Below, one piece after another: positions 10,539 through 24,292 of a stretch of DNA of 64,000 nucleotides (its first letter is position 1; every line of letters begins with the position of its first letter). The stretch spans positions 124,001-188,000 of the forward strand of contig JBAIAA010000786.1 in assembly GCA_037893245.1 (NCBI GenBank), in the 5' to 3' direction. The stretch is from Crossaster papposus (lineage: Eukaryota; Echinodermata; Asteroidea; Velatida; Solasteridae). The notes beneath the pieces are model-generated. The model was not told the origin of the DNA. It saw only the letters and a list, made by a program, of their open reading frames with translations, and did no database searches. The translations under genes and the position numbers were made by a program.

Positions 10539-11736
10539 TTCGCACGATTTCCTAAACACTCATTTTAGTTGAAAATACAATATTTAGAAAAATACATGTT
10601 AACAAAATTGCACCGGACGGGAATCGAACCTGGGCCTCCCGCGTGGCAGGCGAGAATTCTACCACTGAACCACCGGTGCTTCGCACGATTTCCTAAACAC
10701 TCATTCCAGTTGAAAATACAATATTTAGGAAAATACATGTTAACAAAATTGCACCGGCCGGGAATCGAACCCGGGCCTCCCGCGTGGCAGGCGAGAATTC
10801 TACCACTGAACCACCGGTGCTTCGCACGATTTCATAAACACTCATGCCAGTTGAAAATACAATATTTAGAAAAATACATGTTAACAAAATTGCACCGGCC
10901 GGGAATCGAACCCGGGCCTCCCGCGTGGCAGGCGAGAATTCTACCACTGAACCACCGGTGCTTCGCACGATTTCCTAAACACTCATTCCAGTTGAAAATA
11001 CAATATTTAGAAAAATACATGTTAACAAAATTGCACCGGCCGGGAATCGAACCCGGGCCTCCCGCGTGGCAGGCGAGAATTCTACCACTGAACCACCGGT
11101 GCTTCGCACGATTTCCTAAACACTCATTCCAGTTGAAAATACAATATTTAGAAAAATACATGTTAACAAAATTGCACCGGCCGGGAATCGAACCCGGGCC
11201 TCCCGCGTGGCAGGCGAGAATTCTACCCCTGAACCACCGGTGCTTCGCACGATTTCCTAAACACTCATTTCAGTTGAAAATACAATATTTAGAAAAATAC
11301 ATGTTAACAAAATTGCACCGGCCGGGAATCGAACCCGGGCCTCCCGAGTGGCAGGCGAGAATTCTACCACTGAACCACCGGTGCTTCGCACGATTTCCTA
11401 AACACTCATTTCAGTTGAAAATACAATATTTAGAAAAATACATGTTAACAAAATTGCACCGGCCGGGAATCGAACCCGGGCCTCCCGCGTGGCAGGCGAG
11501 AATTCTACCACTGAACCACCGGTGCTTCGCACGATTTCCTAAACACTCATTCCAGTTGAAAATACAATATTTAGAAAAATACCTGTTAACAAAATTGCAC
11601 CGGCCGGGAATCGAACCCGGGCCTCCCGCGTGGCAGGCGAGAATTCTACCACTGAACCACCGGTGCTTCGCACGATTTCCTAAACACTCTTGCCAGTTGA
11701 AAATACAATATTTAGAAAAATACATGTTAACAAAAT

Positions 11737-11807
11737 TGCACCGGCCGGGAATCGAACCCGGGCCTCCCGCGTGGGAGGCGAGAATTCTACCACTGAACCA
11801 CCGGTGC
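11737..11807 (-). tRNA. tRNA-Gly(CCC)
   Basis: Clean CCC copy, identical in position within the unit to 4398 (offset 7339). Confidence 0.93.
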
Positions 11808-12273
11808 TTCGCACGATTTCCTAAACACTCATTTCAGTTGAAAATACAATATTTAGAAAAATACATGTTAACAAAATTGCACCGGCCGGGAATCGAACCC
11901 GGGCCTACCGCGTGGCAGGCGAAAATTCTACCACTGAACCACCGGTGCTTCGCACGATTTCCTAAACACTCATTCCAGTTGAAAATACAATATTTAGAAA
12001 AATACATGTTAACAAAATTGTACCGGCCGGGAATCGAACCCGGGCCTCCCGCGTGGCAGGCGAGAATTCTACCACTGAACCACCGGTGCTTCGCACGATT
12101 TCCTAAACACTCATGCCAGTTGAAAATACAATATTTAGAAAAATACATGTTAACAAAATTGCACCGGCCGGGAATCGAACCCGGGCCTCCCGCGTGGCAG
12201 GCGAGAATTCTACCACTGAACCACCGGTGCTTCGCACGATTTCCTAAACACTCATTCCAGTTGAAAATACAAT

Positions 12274-12287
12274 ATTTAGAATTTAGA
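12274..12287. repeat. 7-bp spacer duplication, copy 2
   Basis: Same junction, +7339 from copy 1. Confidence 0.92.
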
Positions 12288-12448
12288 AAAATACATGTTA
12301 ACAAAATTGCACCGGCCGGGAATCGAACCCGGGCCTCCCGCGTGGCAGGCGAGAATTCTACCACTGAACCACCGGTGCTTCGCACGATTTCCTAAACACT
12401 CATTTCAGTTGAAAATACAATATTTAGAAAAATACATGTTAACAAAAT

Positions 12449-12519
12449 TGCACCGGCCGGGAATCGAACCCGGGCCTCCCGCGTGGGAGGCGAGAATTCT
12501 ACCACCGAACCACCGGTGC
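12449..12519 (-). tRNA. tRNA-Gly(CCC), A14 to G
   Basis: Duplicate of 5110 at +7339. Confidence 0.85.
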
Positions 12520-12589
12520 TTCGCACGATTTCCTAAACACTCATTTCAGTTGAAAATACAATATTTAGAAAAATACATGTTAACAAAAT

Positions 12590-12660
12590 TGCACCGGCCG
12601 GGAATCGAACCCGGGCCTCCCGCGTGGGAGGCGAGAATTATACCACTGAACCACCGGTGC
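12590..12660 (-). tRNA. tRNA-Gly(CCC), G22 to U
   Basis: Duplicate of 5251 at +7339. Confidence 0.85.
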
Positions 12661-12730
12661 TTCGCACGATTTCCTAAACACTCATTTCAGTTGAAAATAC
12701 AATATTTAGAAAAATACATGTTAACAAAAT

Positions 12731-12801
12731 TGCACCGGCCGGGAATCGAACCCGGGCCTCCCGCGTGGGAGGCGAGAATTCTACCACCGAACCACCGGTG
12801 C
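12731..12801 (-). tRNA. tRNA-Gly(CCC), A14 to G
   Basis: Duplicate of 5392 at +7339. Confidence 0.85.
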
Positions 12802-12871
12802 TTCGCACGATTTCCTAAACACTCATTTCAGTTGAAAATACAATATTTAGAAAAATACATGTTAACAAAAT

Positions 12872-12942
12872 TGCACCGGCCGGGAATCGAACCCGGGCCT
12901 CCCGCGTGGGAGGCGAGAATTATACCACTGAACCACCGGTGC
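12872..12942 (-). tRNA. tRNA-Gly(CCC), G22 to U
   Basis: Duplicate of 5533 at +7339. Confidence 0.85.
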
Positions 12943-13717
12943 TTCGCACGATTTCCTAAACACTCATTTCAGTTGAAAATACAATATTTAGAAAAATACA
13001 TGTTAACAAAATTGCACCGGCCGGGAATCGAACCCGGGCCTACCGCGTGGCAGGCGAAAATTCTACCACTGAACCACCGGTGCTTCGCACGATTTCCTAA
13101 ACACTCATTTCAGTTGAAAATACAATATTTAGAAAAATACATGTTAACAAAATTGCACCGGCCGGGAATCGAACCCGGGCCTCCCGCGTGGCAGGCGAGA
13201 ATTCTACCACTGAACCACCGGTGCTTCGCACGATTTCCTAAACACTCATTTCAGTTGAAAATACAATATTTAGAAAAATACATGTTAACAAAATTGCACC
13301 GGCCGGGAATCGAACCCGGGCCTCCCGCGTGGCAGGCGAGAATTCTACCACTGAACCACCGGTGCTTCGCACGATTTCCTAAACACTCATTTCAGTTGAA
13401 AATGCAATATTTAGAAAAATACATGTTAACAAAATTGCACCGGCCGGGAATTGAACCCGGGCCTCCCGCGTGGCAGGCGAGAATTCTACCACTGAACCAC
13501 CGGTGCTTCGCACGATTTCTTAAACACTCATTTCAGTTGAAAATACAATATTTAGAAAAATACATGTTAACAAAATTGCACCGGCCGGGAATCGAACCCG
13601 GGCCTCCCGCGTGGCAGGCGAGAATTCTACCACTGAACCACCGGTGCTTCGCACGATTTCCTAAACACTCATTCCAGTTGAAAATACAATATTTAGAAAA
13701 ATACATGTTAACAAAAT

Positions 13718-13788
13718 TGCACCGGCCGGGAATCGAACCCGGGCCTCCCGCGTGGGAGGCGAGAATTCTACCACCGAACCACCGGTGC
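13718..13788 (-). tRNA. tRNA-Gly(CCC), A14 to G
   Basis: Duplicate of 6379 at +7339. Confidence 0.85.
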
Positions 13789-13858
13789 TTCGCACGATTT
13801 CCTAAACACTCATTTCAGTTGAAAATACAATATTTAGAAAAATACATGTTAACAAAAT

Positions 13859-13929
13859 TGCACCGGCCGGGAATCGAACCCGGGCCTCCCGCCTGGGAGG
13901 CGAGAATTATACCACTGAACCACCGGTGC
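13859..13929 (-). tRNA. tRNA-Gly(CCC), G22 to U and C38 to G
   Basis: Duplicate of 6520 at +7339, retaining both loop and stem changes. Confidence 0.8.
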
Positions 13930-16819
13930 TTCGCACGATTTCCTAAACACTCATTTCAGTTGAAAATACAATATTTAGAAAAATACATGTTAACAAAATT
14001 GCACCGGCCGGGAATCGAACCCGGGCCTACCGCGTGGCAGGCGAAAATTCTACCACTGAACCACCGGTGCTTCGCACGATTCCCTAAACACTCATTTCAG
14101 TTGAAAATACAATATTTAGAAAAATACATGTTAACAAAATTGCACCGGCCGGGAATCGAACCCGGGCCTCCCGCGTGGCAGGCGAGAATTCTACCACTGA
14201 ACCACCGGTGCTTCGCACGATTTCCTAAACACTCATTTCAGTTGAAAATACAATATTTAGAAAAAAACATGTTAACAAAATTGCACCGGCCGGGAATCGA
14301 ACCCGGGCCTCCCGCGTGGCAGGCGAGAATTCTACCACTGAACCACCGGTGCTTCGCACGATTTCCTAAACACTCATTTCAGTTGAAAATGCAATATTTA
14401 GAAAAATACATGTTAACAAAATTGCACCGGCCGGGAATTGAACCCGGGCCTCCCACGTGGCAGGCGAGAATTCTACCACTGAACCACCGGTGCTTCGCAC
14501 GATTTCTTAAACACTCGTTTCAGTTGAAAATACAATATTTAGAAAAATACATGTTAACAAAATTGCACCGGCCGGGAATCGAACCCGGGCCTCCCGCGTG
14601 GCAGGCGAGAATTCTACCACTGAACCACCGGTGCTTCGCACGATTTCCTAAACACTCATTTCAGTTGAAAATACAATATTTAGAAAAATACATGTTAACA
14701 AAATTGCACCGGCCGGGAATCGAACCCGGGCCTCCCGCGTGGCAGGCGAGAATTATACCACTGAACCACCGGTGCTTCGCACGATTTCCTAAACACTCAT
14801 TTCAGTTGAAAATACAATATTTAGAAAAATACATGTTAACAAAATTGCACCGGCCGGGAATCGAACCCGGGCCTACCGCGTGGCAGGCGAAAATTCTACC
14901 ACTGAACCACCGGTGCTTCGCACGATTCCCTAAACACTCATTTCAGTTGAAAATACAATATTTAGAAAAATACATGTTAACAAAATTGCACCGGCCGGGA
15001 ATCGAACCCGGGCCTCCCGCGTGGCAGGCGAGAATTCTACCACTGAACCACCGGTGCTTCGCACGATTTCCTAAACACTCATTTCAGTTGAAAATACAAT
15101 ATTTAGAAAAATACATGTTAACAAAATTGCACCGGCCGGGAATCGAACCCGGGCCTCCCGCGTGGCAGGCGAGAATTCTACCACTGAACCACCGGTGCTT
15201 CGCACGATTTCCTAAACACTCATTTCAGTTGAAAATGCAATATTTAGAAAAATACATGTTAACAAAATTGCACCGGCCGGGAATTGAACCCGGGCCTCCC
15301 GCGTGGCAGGCGAGAATTCTACCACTGAACCACCGGTGCTTCGCACGATTTCTTAAACACTCATTTCAGTTGAAAATACAATATTTAGAAAAATACATGT
15401 TAACAAAATTGCACCGGCCGGGAATCGAACCCGGGCCTCCCGCGTGGCAGGCGAGAATTCTACCACTGAACCACCGGTGCTTCGCACGATTTCCTAAACA
15501 CTCATTCCAGTTGAAAATACAATATTTAGAAAAATACATGTTAACAAAATTGCACCGGCCGGGAATCGAACCCGGGCCTCCCGCGTGGCAGGCGAGAATT
15601 CTACCACTGAACCACCGGTGCTTCGCACGATTTCCTAAACACTCCTTCCAGTTGAAAATACAATATTTAGAAAAATACATGTTAACAAAATTGCACCGGC
15701 CGGGAATTGAACCCGGGCCTCCCACGTGGCAGGCGAGAATTCTACCACTGAACCACCGGTGCTTCGCACGATTTCTTAAACACTCATTTCAGTTGAAAAT
15801 ACAATATTTAGAAAAATACATGTTAACAAAATTGCACCGGCCGGGAATCGAACCCGGGCCTCCCGCGTGGCAGGCGAGAATTCTACCACTGAACCACCGG
15901 TGCTTCGCACGATTTCCTAAACACTCATTTCAGTTGAAAATACAATATTTAGAAAAATACATGTTAACAAAATTGCACCGGCCGGGAATCGAACCCGGGC
16001 CTCCCGCGTGGCAGGCGAGAATTATACCACTGAACCACCGGTGCTTCGCACGATTTCCTAAACACTCATTTCAGTTGAAAATACAATATTTAGAAAAATA
16101 CATGTTAACAAAATTGCACCGGCCGGGAATCGAACCCGGGCCTACCGCGTGGCAGGCGAAAATTCTACCACTGAACCACCGGTGCTTCGCACGATTCCCT
16201 AAACACTCATTTCAGTTGAAAATACAATATTTAGAAAAATACATGTTAACAAAATTGCACCGGCCGGGAATCGAACCCGGGCCTCCCGCGTGGCAGGCGA
16301 GAATTCTACCACTGAACCACCGGTGCTTCGCACGATTTCCTAAACACTCATTTCAGTTGAAAATACAATATTTAGAAAAATACATGTTAACAAAATTGCA
16401 CCGGCCGGGAATCGAACCCGGGCCTCCCGCGTGGCAGGCGAGAATTCTACAACTGAACCACCGGTGCTTCGCACGATTTCCTAAACACTCATTTCAGTTG
16501 AAAATGCAATATTTAGAAAAATACATGTTAACAAAATTGCACCGGCCGGGAATTGAACCCGGGCCTCCCGCGTGGCAGGCGAGAATTCTACCACTGAACC
16601 ACCGGTGCTTTGCACGATTTCTTAAACACTCATTTCAGTTGAAAATACAATATTTAGAAAAATACATGTTAACAAAATTGCACCGGCCGGGAATCGAACC
16701 CGGGCCTCCCGCGTGGCAGGCGAGAATTCTACCACTGAACCACCGGTGCTTCGCACGAATTCCTAAACACTCATTCCAGTTGAAAATACAATATTTAGAA
16801 AAATACATGTTAACAAAAT

Positions 16820-16890
16820 TGCACCGGCCGGGAATCGAACCCGGGCTTCCCGCGTGGCCGGCGAGAATTCTACCACTGAACCACCGGTGC
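16820..16890 (-). pseudogene. tRNA-Gly(GCC) with U33 to G, duplicate
   Basis: Same U33 to G copy at +7339, so the defect was carried by the large duplication. Confidence 0.65.
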
Positions 16891-19800
16891 TTCGCACGAT
16901 TTCCTAAACACTCATTACAGTTGAAAATACAATATTTAGAAAAATACATGTTAACAAAATTGCACCGGCCGGGAATTGAAACCGGGCCTCCCGCGTGGCA
17001 GGCGAGAATTCTACCACTGAACCACCGGTGCTTCGCACGATTTCCTAAACACTCATGCCAGTTGAAAATACAATATTTAGAAAAATACATGTTAACAAAA
17101 TTGCACCGGCCGGGAATCGAACCCGGGCCTCCCGCGTGGCAGGCAAGAATTCTACCACTGAACCGCCGGTGCTTCGCACGATTTCCTAAACACTCATTCC
17201 AGTTGAAAATACAATATTTAGAAAAATACATGTTAACAAAATTGCACCGGCCGGGAATCGAACCCGGGCCTCCCGCGTGGCAGGCGAGAATTCTACCACT
17301 GAACCACCGGTGCTTCGCACGATTTCCTAAACACTCATTTCAGTTGAAAATACAATATTTAGAAAAATACATGTTAACAAAATTGCACCCGCCGGGAATC
17401 GAACCCGGGCCTCCCGCGTGGCAGGCGAGAATTCTACCACTGAACCACCGGTGCTTCGCACGATTTCCTAAACACTCATTCCAGTTGAAAATACAATATT
17501 TAGAAAAATACATGTTAACAAAATTGCACCGGCCGGGAATCGAACCCGGGCCTCCCGCGTGGCAGGCGAGAATTCTACCACTGAACCACCGGTGCTTCGC
17601 ACGATTTCCTAAACACTCATTCCAGTTGAAAATACAATATTTAGAAAAATACATGTTAACAAAATTGCACCTGCCGGGAATCGAACCCGGGCCTCCCGCG
17701 TGGCAGGCGAGAATTCTACCACTGAACCACCGGTGCTTCGCACGATTTCCTAAACACTCATTTCAGTTGAAAATACAATATTTAGAAAAATACATGTTAA
17801 CAAAATTGCATCGGCAGGGAATCGAACCCGGGCCTCCCGCGTGGCAGGCGAGAATTCTACCACTGAACCACCGGTGCTTCGCACGATTTCCTAAACACTC
17901 ATTTTAGTTGAAAATACAATATTTAGAAAAATACATGTTAACAAAATTGCACCGGACGGGAATCGAACCTGGGCCTCCCGCGTGGCAGGCGAGAATTCTA
18001 CCACTGAACCACCGGTGCTTCGCACGATTTCCTAAACACTCATTCCAGTTGAAAATACAATATTTAGGAAAATACATGTTAACAAAATTGCACCGGCCGG
18101 GAATCGAACCCGGGCCTCCCGCGTGGCAGGCGAGAATTCTACCACTGAACCACCGGTGCTTCGCACGATTTCATAAACACTCATGCCAGTTGAAAATACA
18201 ATATTTAGAAAAATACATGTTAACAAAATTGCACCGGCCGGGAATCGAACCCGGGCCTCCCGCGTGGCAGGCGAGAATTCTACCACTGAACCACCGGTGC
18301 TTCGCACGATTTCCTAAACACTCATTCCAGTTGAAAATACAATATTTAGAAAAATACATGTTAACAAAATTGCACCGGCCGGGAATCGAACCCGGGCCTC
18401 CCGCGTGGCAGGCGAGAATTCTACCACTGAACCACCGGTGCTTCGCACGATTTCCTAAACACTCATTTCATTTAAAAATACAATATTTAGAAAAATACAT
18501 GTTAACAAAATTGCACCGGCCGGGAATCGAACCCGGGCCTCCCGCGTGGCAGGCGAGAATTCTACCACTGAACCACCGGTGCTTCGCACGATTTCCTAAA
18601 CACTCATTTTAGTTGAAAATACAATATTTAGAAAAATACATGTTAACAAAATTGCACCGGCCGGGAATCGAACCCGGGCCTCCCGCGTGGCAGGCGAGAA
18701 TTCTACCACTGAACCACCGGTGCTTCGCACGATTTCCTAAACACTCATTTCAGTTGAAAATACAATATTTAGAAAAATACATGTTAACAAAATTGCACCG
18801 GGCGGGAATCGAACCCGGGCCTCCCGCGTGGCAGGCGAGAATTCTACCACTGAACCACCGGTGCTTCGCACGATTTCCTAAACACTCATTTTAGTTGAAA
18901 ATACAATATTTAGAAAAATACATGTTAACAAAATTGCACCGGCCGGGAATCGAACCCGGGCATCCCGCGTGGCAGGCGAGAATTCTACCACTGAACCACC
19001 GGTGCTTCGCACGATTTCCTAAACACTCATTTCAGTTGAAAATATAATATTTAGAAAAATACATGTTAACAAAATTGCACCGGCCGGGAATCGAACCCGG
19101 GCCTCCCGCGTGGCAGGCGAGAATTCTACCACTGAACCACCGGTGCTTCGCACGATTTCCTAAACACTCATTTCAGTTGAAAATAAAATATTTAGAAAAA
19201 TACATGTTAACAAAATTGCATCGGCAGGGAATCGAACCCGGGCCTCCCGCGTGGCAGGCGAGAATTCTACCACTGAACCACCGGTGCTTCGCACGATTTC
19301 CTAAACACTCATTCCAGTTGAAAATACAATATTTAGAAAAATACATGTTAACAAAATTGCACCGGCCGGGAATCGAACCCGGGCCTCCCGCGTGGCAGGC
19401 GAGAATTCTACCACTGAACCACCGGTGCTTCGCACGATTTCCTAAACACTCATTCCAGTTGAAAATACAATATTTAGAAAAATACATGTTAACAAAATTG
19501 CACCTGCCGGGAATCGAACCCGGGCCTCCCGCGTGGCAGGCGAGAATTCTACCACTGAACCACCGGTGCTTCGCACGATTTCCTAAACACTCATTTCAGT
19601 TGAAAATACAATATTTAGAAAAATACATGTTAACAAAATTGCATCGGCAGGGAATCGAACCCGGGCCTCCCGCGTGGCAGGCGAGAATTCTACCACTGAA
19701 CCACCGGTGCTTCGCACGATTTCCTAAACACTCATTTTAGTTGAAAATACAATATTTAGAAAAATACATGTTAACAAAATTGCACCGGACGGGAATCGAA

Positions 19801-22741
19801 CCTGGGCCTCCCGCGTGGCAGGCGAGAATTCTACCACTGAACCACCGGTGCTTCGCACGATTTCCTAAACACTCATTCCAGTTGAAAATACAATATTTAG
19901 GAAAATACATGTTAACAAAATTGCACCGGCCGGGAATCGAACCCGGGCCTCCCACGTGGCAGGCGAGAATTCTACCACTGAACCACCGGTGCTTCGCACG
20001 ATTTCATAAACACTCATGCCAGTTGAAAATACAATATTTAGAAAAATACATGTTAACAAAATTGCACCGGCCGGGAATCGAACCCGGGCCTCCCGCGTGG
20101 CAGGCGAGAATTCTACCACTGAACCACCGGTGCTTCGCACGATTTCCTAAACACTCATTCCAGTTGAAAATACAATATTTAGAAAAATACATGTTAACAA
20201 AATTGCACCGGCCGGGAATCGAACCCGGGCCTCCCGCGTGGCAGGCGAGAATTCTACCACTGAACCACCGGTGCTTCGCACGATTTCCTAAACACTCATT
20301 TTAGTTGAAAATACAATATTTAGAAAAATACATGTTAACAAAATTGCACCGGCCGGGAATCGAACCCGGGCCTCCCGCGTGGCAGGCGAGAATTCTACCA
20401 CTGAACCACCGGTGCTTCGCACGATTTCCTAAACACTCATTTCAGTTGAAAATACAATATTTAGAAAAATACATGTTAACAAAATTGCACCGGGCGGGAA
20501 TCGAACCCGGGCCTCCCGCGTGGCAGGCGAGAATTCTACCACTGAACCACCGGTGCTTCGCACGATTTCCTAAACACTCATTTCAGTTGAAAATACAATA
20601 TTTAGAAAAATACATGTTAACAAAATTGCACCGGCCGGGAATCGAACCCGGGCATCCCGCGTGGCAGGCGAGAATTCTACCACTGAACCACCGGTGCTTC
20701 GCACGATTTCCTACACACTCATTTCAGTTGAAAATACAATATTTAGAAAAATACATGTTAACAAAATTGCACCGGCCGGGAATCGAACCCGGGCCTCCCG
20801 CGTGGCAGGCGAGAATTCTACCACTGAACCACCGGTGCTTCGCACGATTTCCTAAACACTCATTTCAGTTGAAAATAAAATATTTAGAAAAATACATGTT
20901 AACAAAATTGCATCGGCAGGGAATCGAACCCGGGCCTCCCGCGTGGCAGGCGAGAATTCTACCACTGAACCACCGGTGCTTCGCACGATTTCCTAAACAC
21001 TCATTTTAGTTGAAAATACAATATTTAGAAAAAAACATGTTAACAAAATTGCACCCGACGGGAATCGAACCTGGGCCTCCCGCGTGGCAGGCGAGAATTC
21101 TACCACTGAACCACCGGTGCTTCGCACGATTTCCTAAACACTCATTCCAGTTGAAAATACAATATTTAGGAAAATACATGTTAACAAAATTGCACCGGCC
21201 GGGAATCGAACCCGGGCCTCCCGCGTGGCAGGCGAGAATTCTACCACTGAACCACCGGTGCTTCGCACGATTTCCTAAACACTCATGCCAGTTGAAAATA
21301 CAATATTTAGAAAAATACATGTTAACAAAATTGCACCGGCCGGGAATCGAACCCGGGCCTCCCGCGTGGCAGGCGAGAATTCTACCACTGAACCACCGGT
21401 GCTTCGCACGATTTCCTAAACACTCATTCCAGTTGAAAATACAATATTTAGAAAAATACATGTTAACAAAATTGCACCGGCCGGGAATCGAACCCGGGCC
21501 TCCCGCGTGGCAGGCGAGAATTCTACCACTGAACCACCGGTGCTTCGCACGATTTCATAAACACTCATTTCAGTTGAAAATACAATATTTAGAAAAATAC
21601 ATGTTAACAAAATTGCACCGGCCGGGAATCGAACCCGGGCCTCCCGCGTGGCAGGCGAGAATTCTACCACTGAACCACCGGTGCTTCGCACGATTTCCTA
21701 AACACTCATTTTAGTTGAAAATACAATATTTAGAAAAATACATGTTAACAAAATTGCACCGGCCGGGAATCGAACCCGGGCATCCCGCGTGGCAGGCGAG
21801 AATTCTACCACTGAACCACCGGTGCTTCGCACGATTTCATAAACACTCATTTCAGTTGAAAATACAATATTTAGAAAAATACATGTTAACAAAATTGCAC
21901 CGGCCGGGAATCGAACCCGGGCCTCCCGCGTGGCAGGCGAGAATTCTACCACTGAACCACCGGTGCTTCGCACGATTTCCTAAACACTCATTTTAGTTGA
22001 AAATACAATATTTAGAAAAATACATGTTAACAAAATTGCACCGGCCGGGAATCGAACCCGGGCCTCCCGCGTGGCAGGCGAGAATTCTACCACTGAACCA
22101 CCGGTGCTTCGCACGATTTCCTAAACACTCATTTCAGTTGAAAATACAATATTTAGAAAAATACATGTTAACAAAATTGCACCGGCCGGGAATCGAACCC
22201 GGGCCTCCCGCGTGGCAGGCGAGAATTCTACCACTGAACCACCGGTGCTTCGCACGATTTCCTAAACACTCATTTTAGTTGAAAATACAATATTTAGAAA
22301 AATACATGTTAACAAAATTGCTCCGGCCGGGAATCGAACCCGGGCCTCCCGCGTGGCAGGCGAGAATTCTACCACTGAACCACCGGTGCTTCGCACGATT
22401 TCCTAAACACTCATTTCAGTTGAAAATACAATATTTAGAAAAATACATGTTAACAAAATTGCACCGGCCGGGAATCGAACCCGGGCCTCCCGCGTGGCAG
22501 GCGAGAATTCTACCACTGAACCACCGGTGCTTCGCACGATTTCCTAAACACTCATTTTAGTTGAAAATACAATATTTAGAAAAATACATGTTAACAAAAT
22601 TGCACCGGTCGGGAATCGAACCCGGGCATCCCGCGTGGCAGGCGAGAATTCTACCACTGAACCACCGGTGCTTCGCACGATTTCCTAAACACTCATTTCA
22701 GTTGAAAATACAATATTTAGAAAAATACATGTTAACAAAAT

Positions 22742-22812
22742 TGCACCGGCCGGGAATCGAACGCGGGCCTCCCGCGTGGGAGGCGAGAATTCTACCACTG
22801 AACCACCGGTGC
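22742..22812 (-). tRNA. tRNA-Gly(CCC), G52 to C
   Basis: Single CCC copy in a GCC neighbourhood. G52 to C breaks T-stem pair 52-62 and the first base of the B box, so expression is doubtful. Confidence 0.82.
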
Positions 22813-23869
22813 TTCGCACGATTTCCTAAACACTCATTTCAGTTGAAAATACAATATTTAGAAAAATACATGTTAACAAAATTGCACCGGCCGGGAATCG
22901 AACCCGGGCCTCCCGCGTGGCAGGCGAGAATTCTACCACTGAACCACCGGTGCTTCGCACGATTTCCTAAACACTCATTTCAGTTGAAAATACAATATTT
23001 AGAAAAATACATGTTAACAAAATTGCATCGGCAGGGAATCGAACCCGGGCCTCCCGCGTGGCAGGCGAGAATTCTACCACTGAACCACCGGTGCTTCGCA
23101 CGATTTCCTAAACACTCATTTTAGTTGAAAATACAATATTTAGAAAAATACATGTTAACAAAATTGCACCGGACGGGAATCGAACCTGGGCCTCCCGCGT
23201 GGCAGGCGAGAATTCTACCACTGAACCACCGGTGCTTCGCACGATTTCCTAAACACTCATTCCAGTTGAAAATACAATATTTAGGAAAATACATGTTAAC
23301 AAAATTGCACCGGCCGGGAATCGAACCCGGGCCTCCCGCGTGGCAGGCGAGAATTCTACCACTGAACCACCGGTGCTTCGCACGATTTCCTAAACACTCA
23401 TGCCAGTTGAAAATACAATATTTAGAAAAATACATGTTAACAAAATTGCACCGGCCGGGAATCGAACCCGGGCCTCCCGCGTGGCAGGCGAGAATTCTAC
23501 CACTGAACCACCGGTGCTTCGCACGATTTCCTAAACACTCATTCCAGTTGAAAATACAATATTTAGAAAAATACATGTTAACAAAATTGCACCGGCCGGG
23601 AATCGAACCCGGGCCTCCCGCGTGGCAGGCGAGAATTCTACCACTGAACCACCGGTGCTTCGCACGATTTCCTAAACACTCATTTCATTTAAAAATACAA
23701 TATTTAGAAAAATACATGTTAACAAAATTGCACCGGCCGGGAATCGAACCCGGGCCTCCCGCGTGGCAGGCGAGAATTCTACCACTGAACCACCGGTGCT
23801 TCGCACGATTTCATAAACACTCATTTCAGTTGAAAATACAATATTTAGAAAAATACATGTTAACAAAAT

Positions 23870-23940
23870 AGCACCGGCCGGGAATCGAACCCGGGCCTCC
23901 CGCGTGGCAGGCGAGAATTCTACCACTGAACCACCGGTGC
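23870..23940 (-). tRNA. tRNA-Gly(GCC) with U73
   Basis: Discriminator A73 is replaced by U73; body otherwise consensus. Eukaryotic cytosolic tRNA-Gly normally has A73, so charging may be weaker. The most leftward member of this variant family. Confidence 0.85.
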
Positions 23941-24292
23941 TTCGCACGATTTCCTAAACACTCATTTTAGTTGAAAATACAATATTTAGAAAAATACATG
24001 TTAACAAAATTGCACCGGCCGGGAATCGAACCCGGGCCTCCCGCGTGGCATGCGAGAATTCTACCACTGAACCACCGGTGCTTTGCACGATTTCCTAAAC
24101 ACTCATTTCAGTTGAAAATACAATATTTAGAAAAATACATGTTAACAAAATTGCACCGGGCGGGAATCGAACCCGGGCCTCCCGCGTGGCAGGCGAGAAT
24201 TCTACCACTGAACCACCGGTGCTTCGCACGATTTCCTAAACACTCATTTTAGTTGAAAATACAATATTTAGAAAAATACATGTTAACAAAAT

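Larger units (their letters stand above)
4969..12230 (-). tRNA. Run 2: 52 tRNA-Gly genes, S = 4969+141k, k=0-51
   Basis: Anticodon CCC at k=1,2,3,4,10,11,48; GCC elsewhere. U27/U43 copies at k=5,12,18,27,49. Other notable copies: G18 to U at 9058; U33 to G at 9481; U8 to C at 9763; C67 to G at 10045; C67 to A at 10327; G69 to A plus G64 to U at 10468; G65 to U plus G51 to A at 10609; G39 to U at 11314; G71 to A at 12019. The run is the left unit of the 7339-bp duplication. It is bounded at each end by a 7-bp spacer duplication. Confidence 0.95.
3648..18467. repeat. 7339-bp (52-unit) tandem duplication
   Basis: Left part about 3648-11128 matches about 10987-18467 at an offset of 7339 bp (52 units plus the 7-bp duplication). 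I found two differences: 7527 G versus 14866 C, and 9027 A versus 16366 C. Outer limits are set by the first mismatches (near 3647 and 18468) and are uncertain to within a unit. Confidence 0.88.

Noticed and set aside
4956-10568. 1870-codon plus-strand open frame, with an equal one at 12295-17907
   Set aside because: Same artefact. The two are equal only because of the 7339-bp duplication; the stop is a spacer variant (TTTTAG) and not a gene end.
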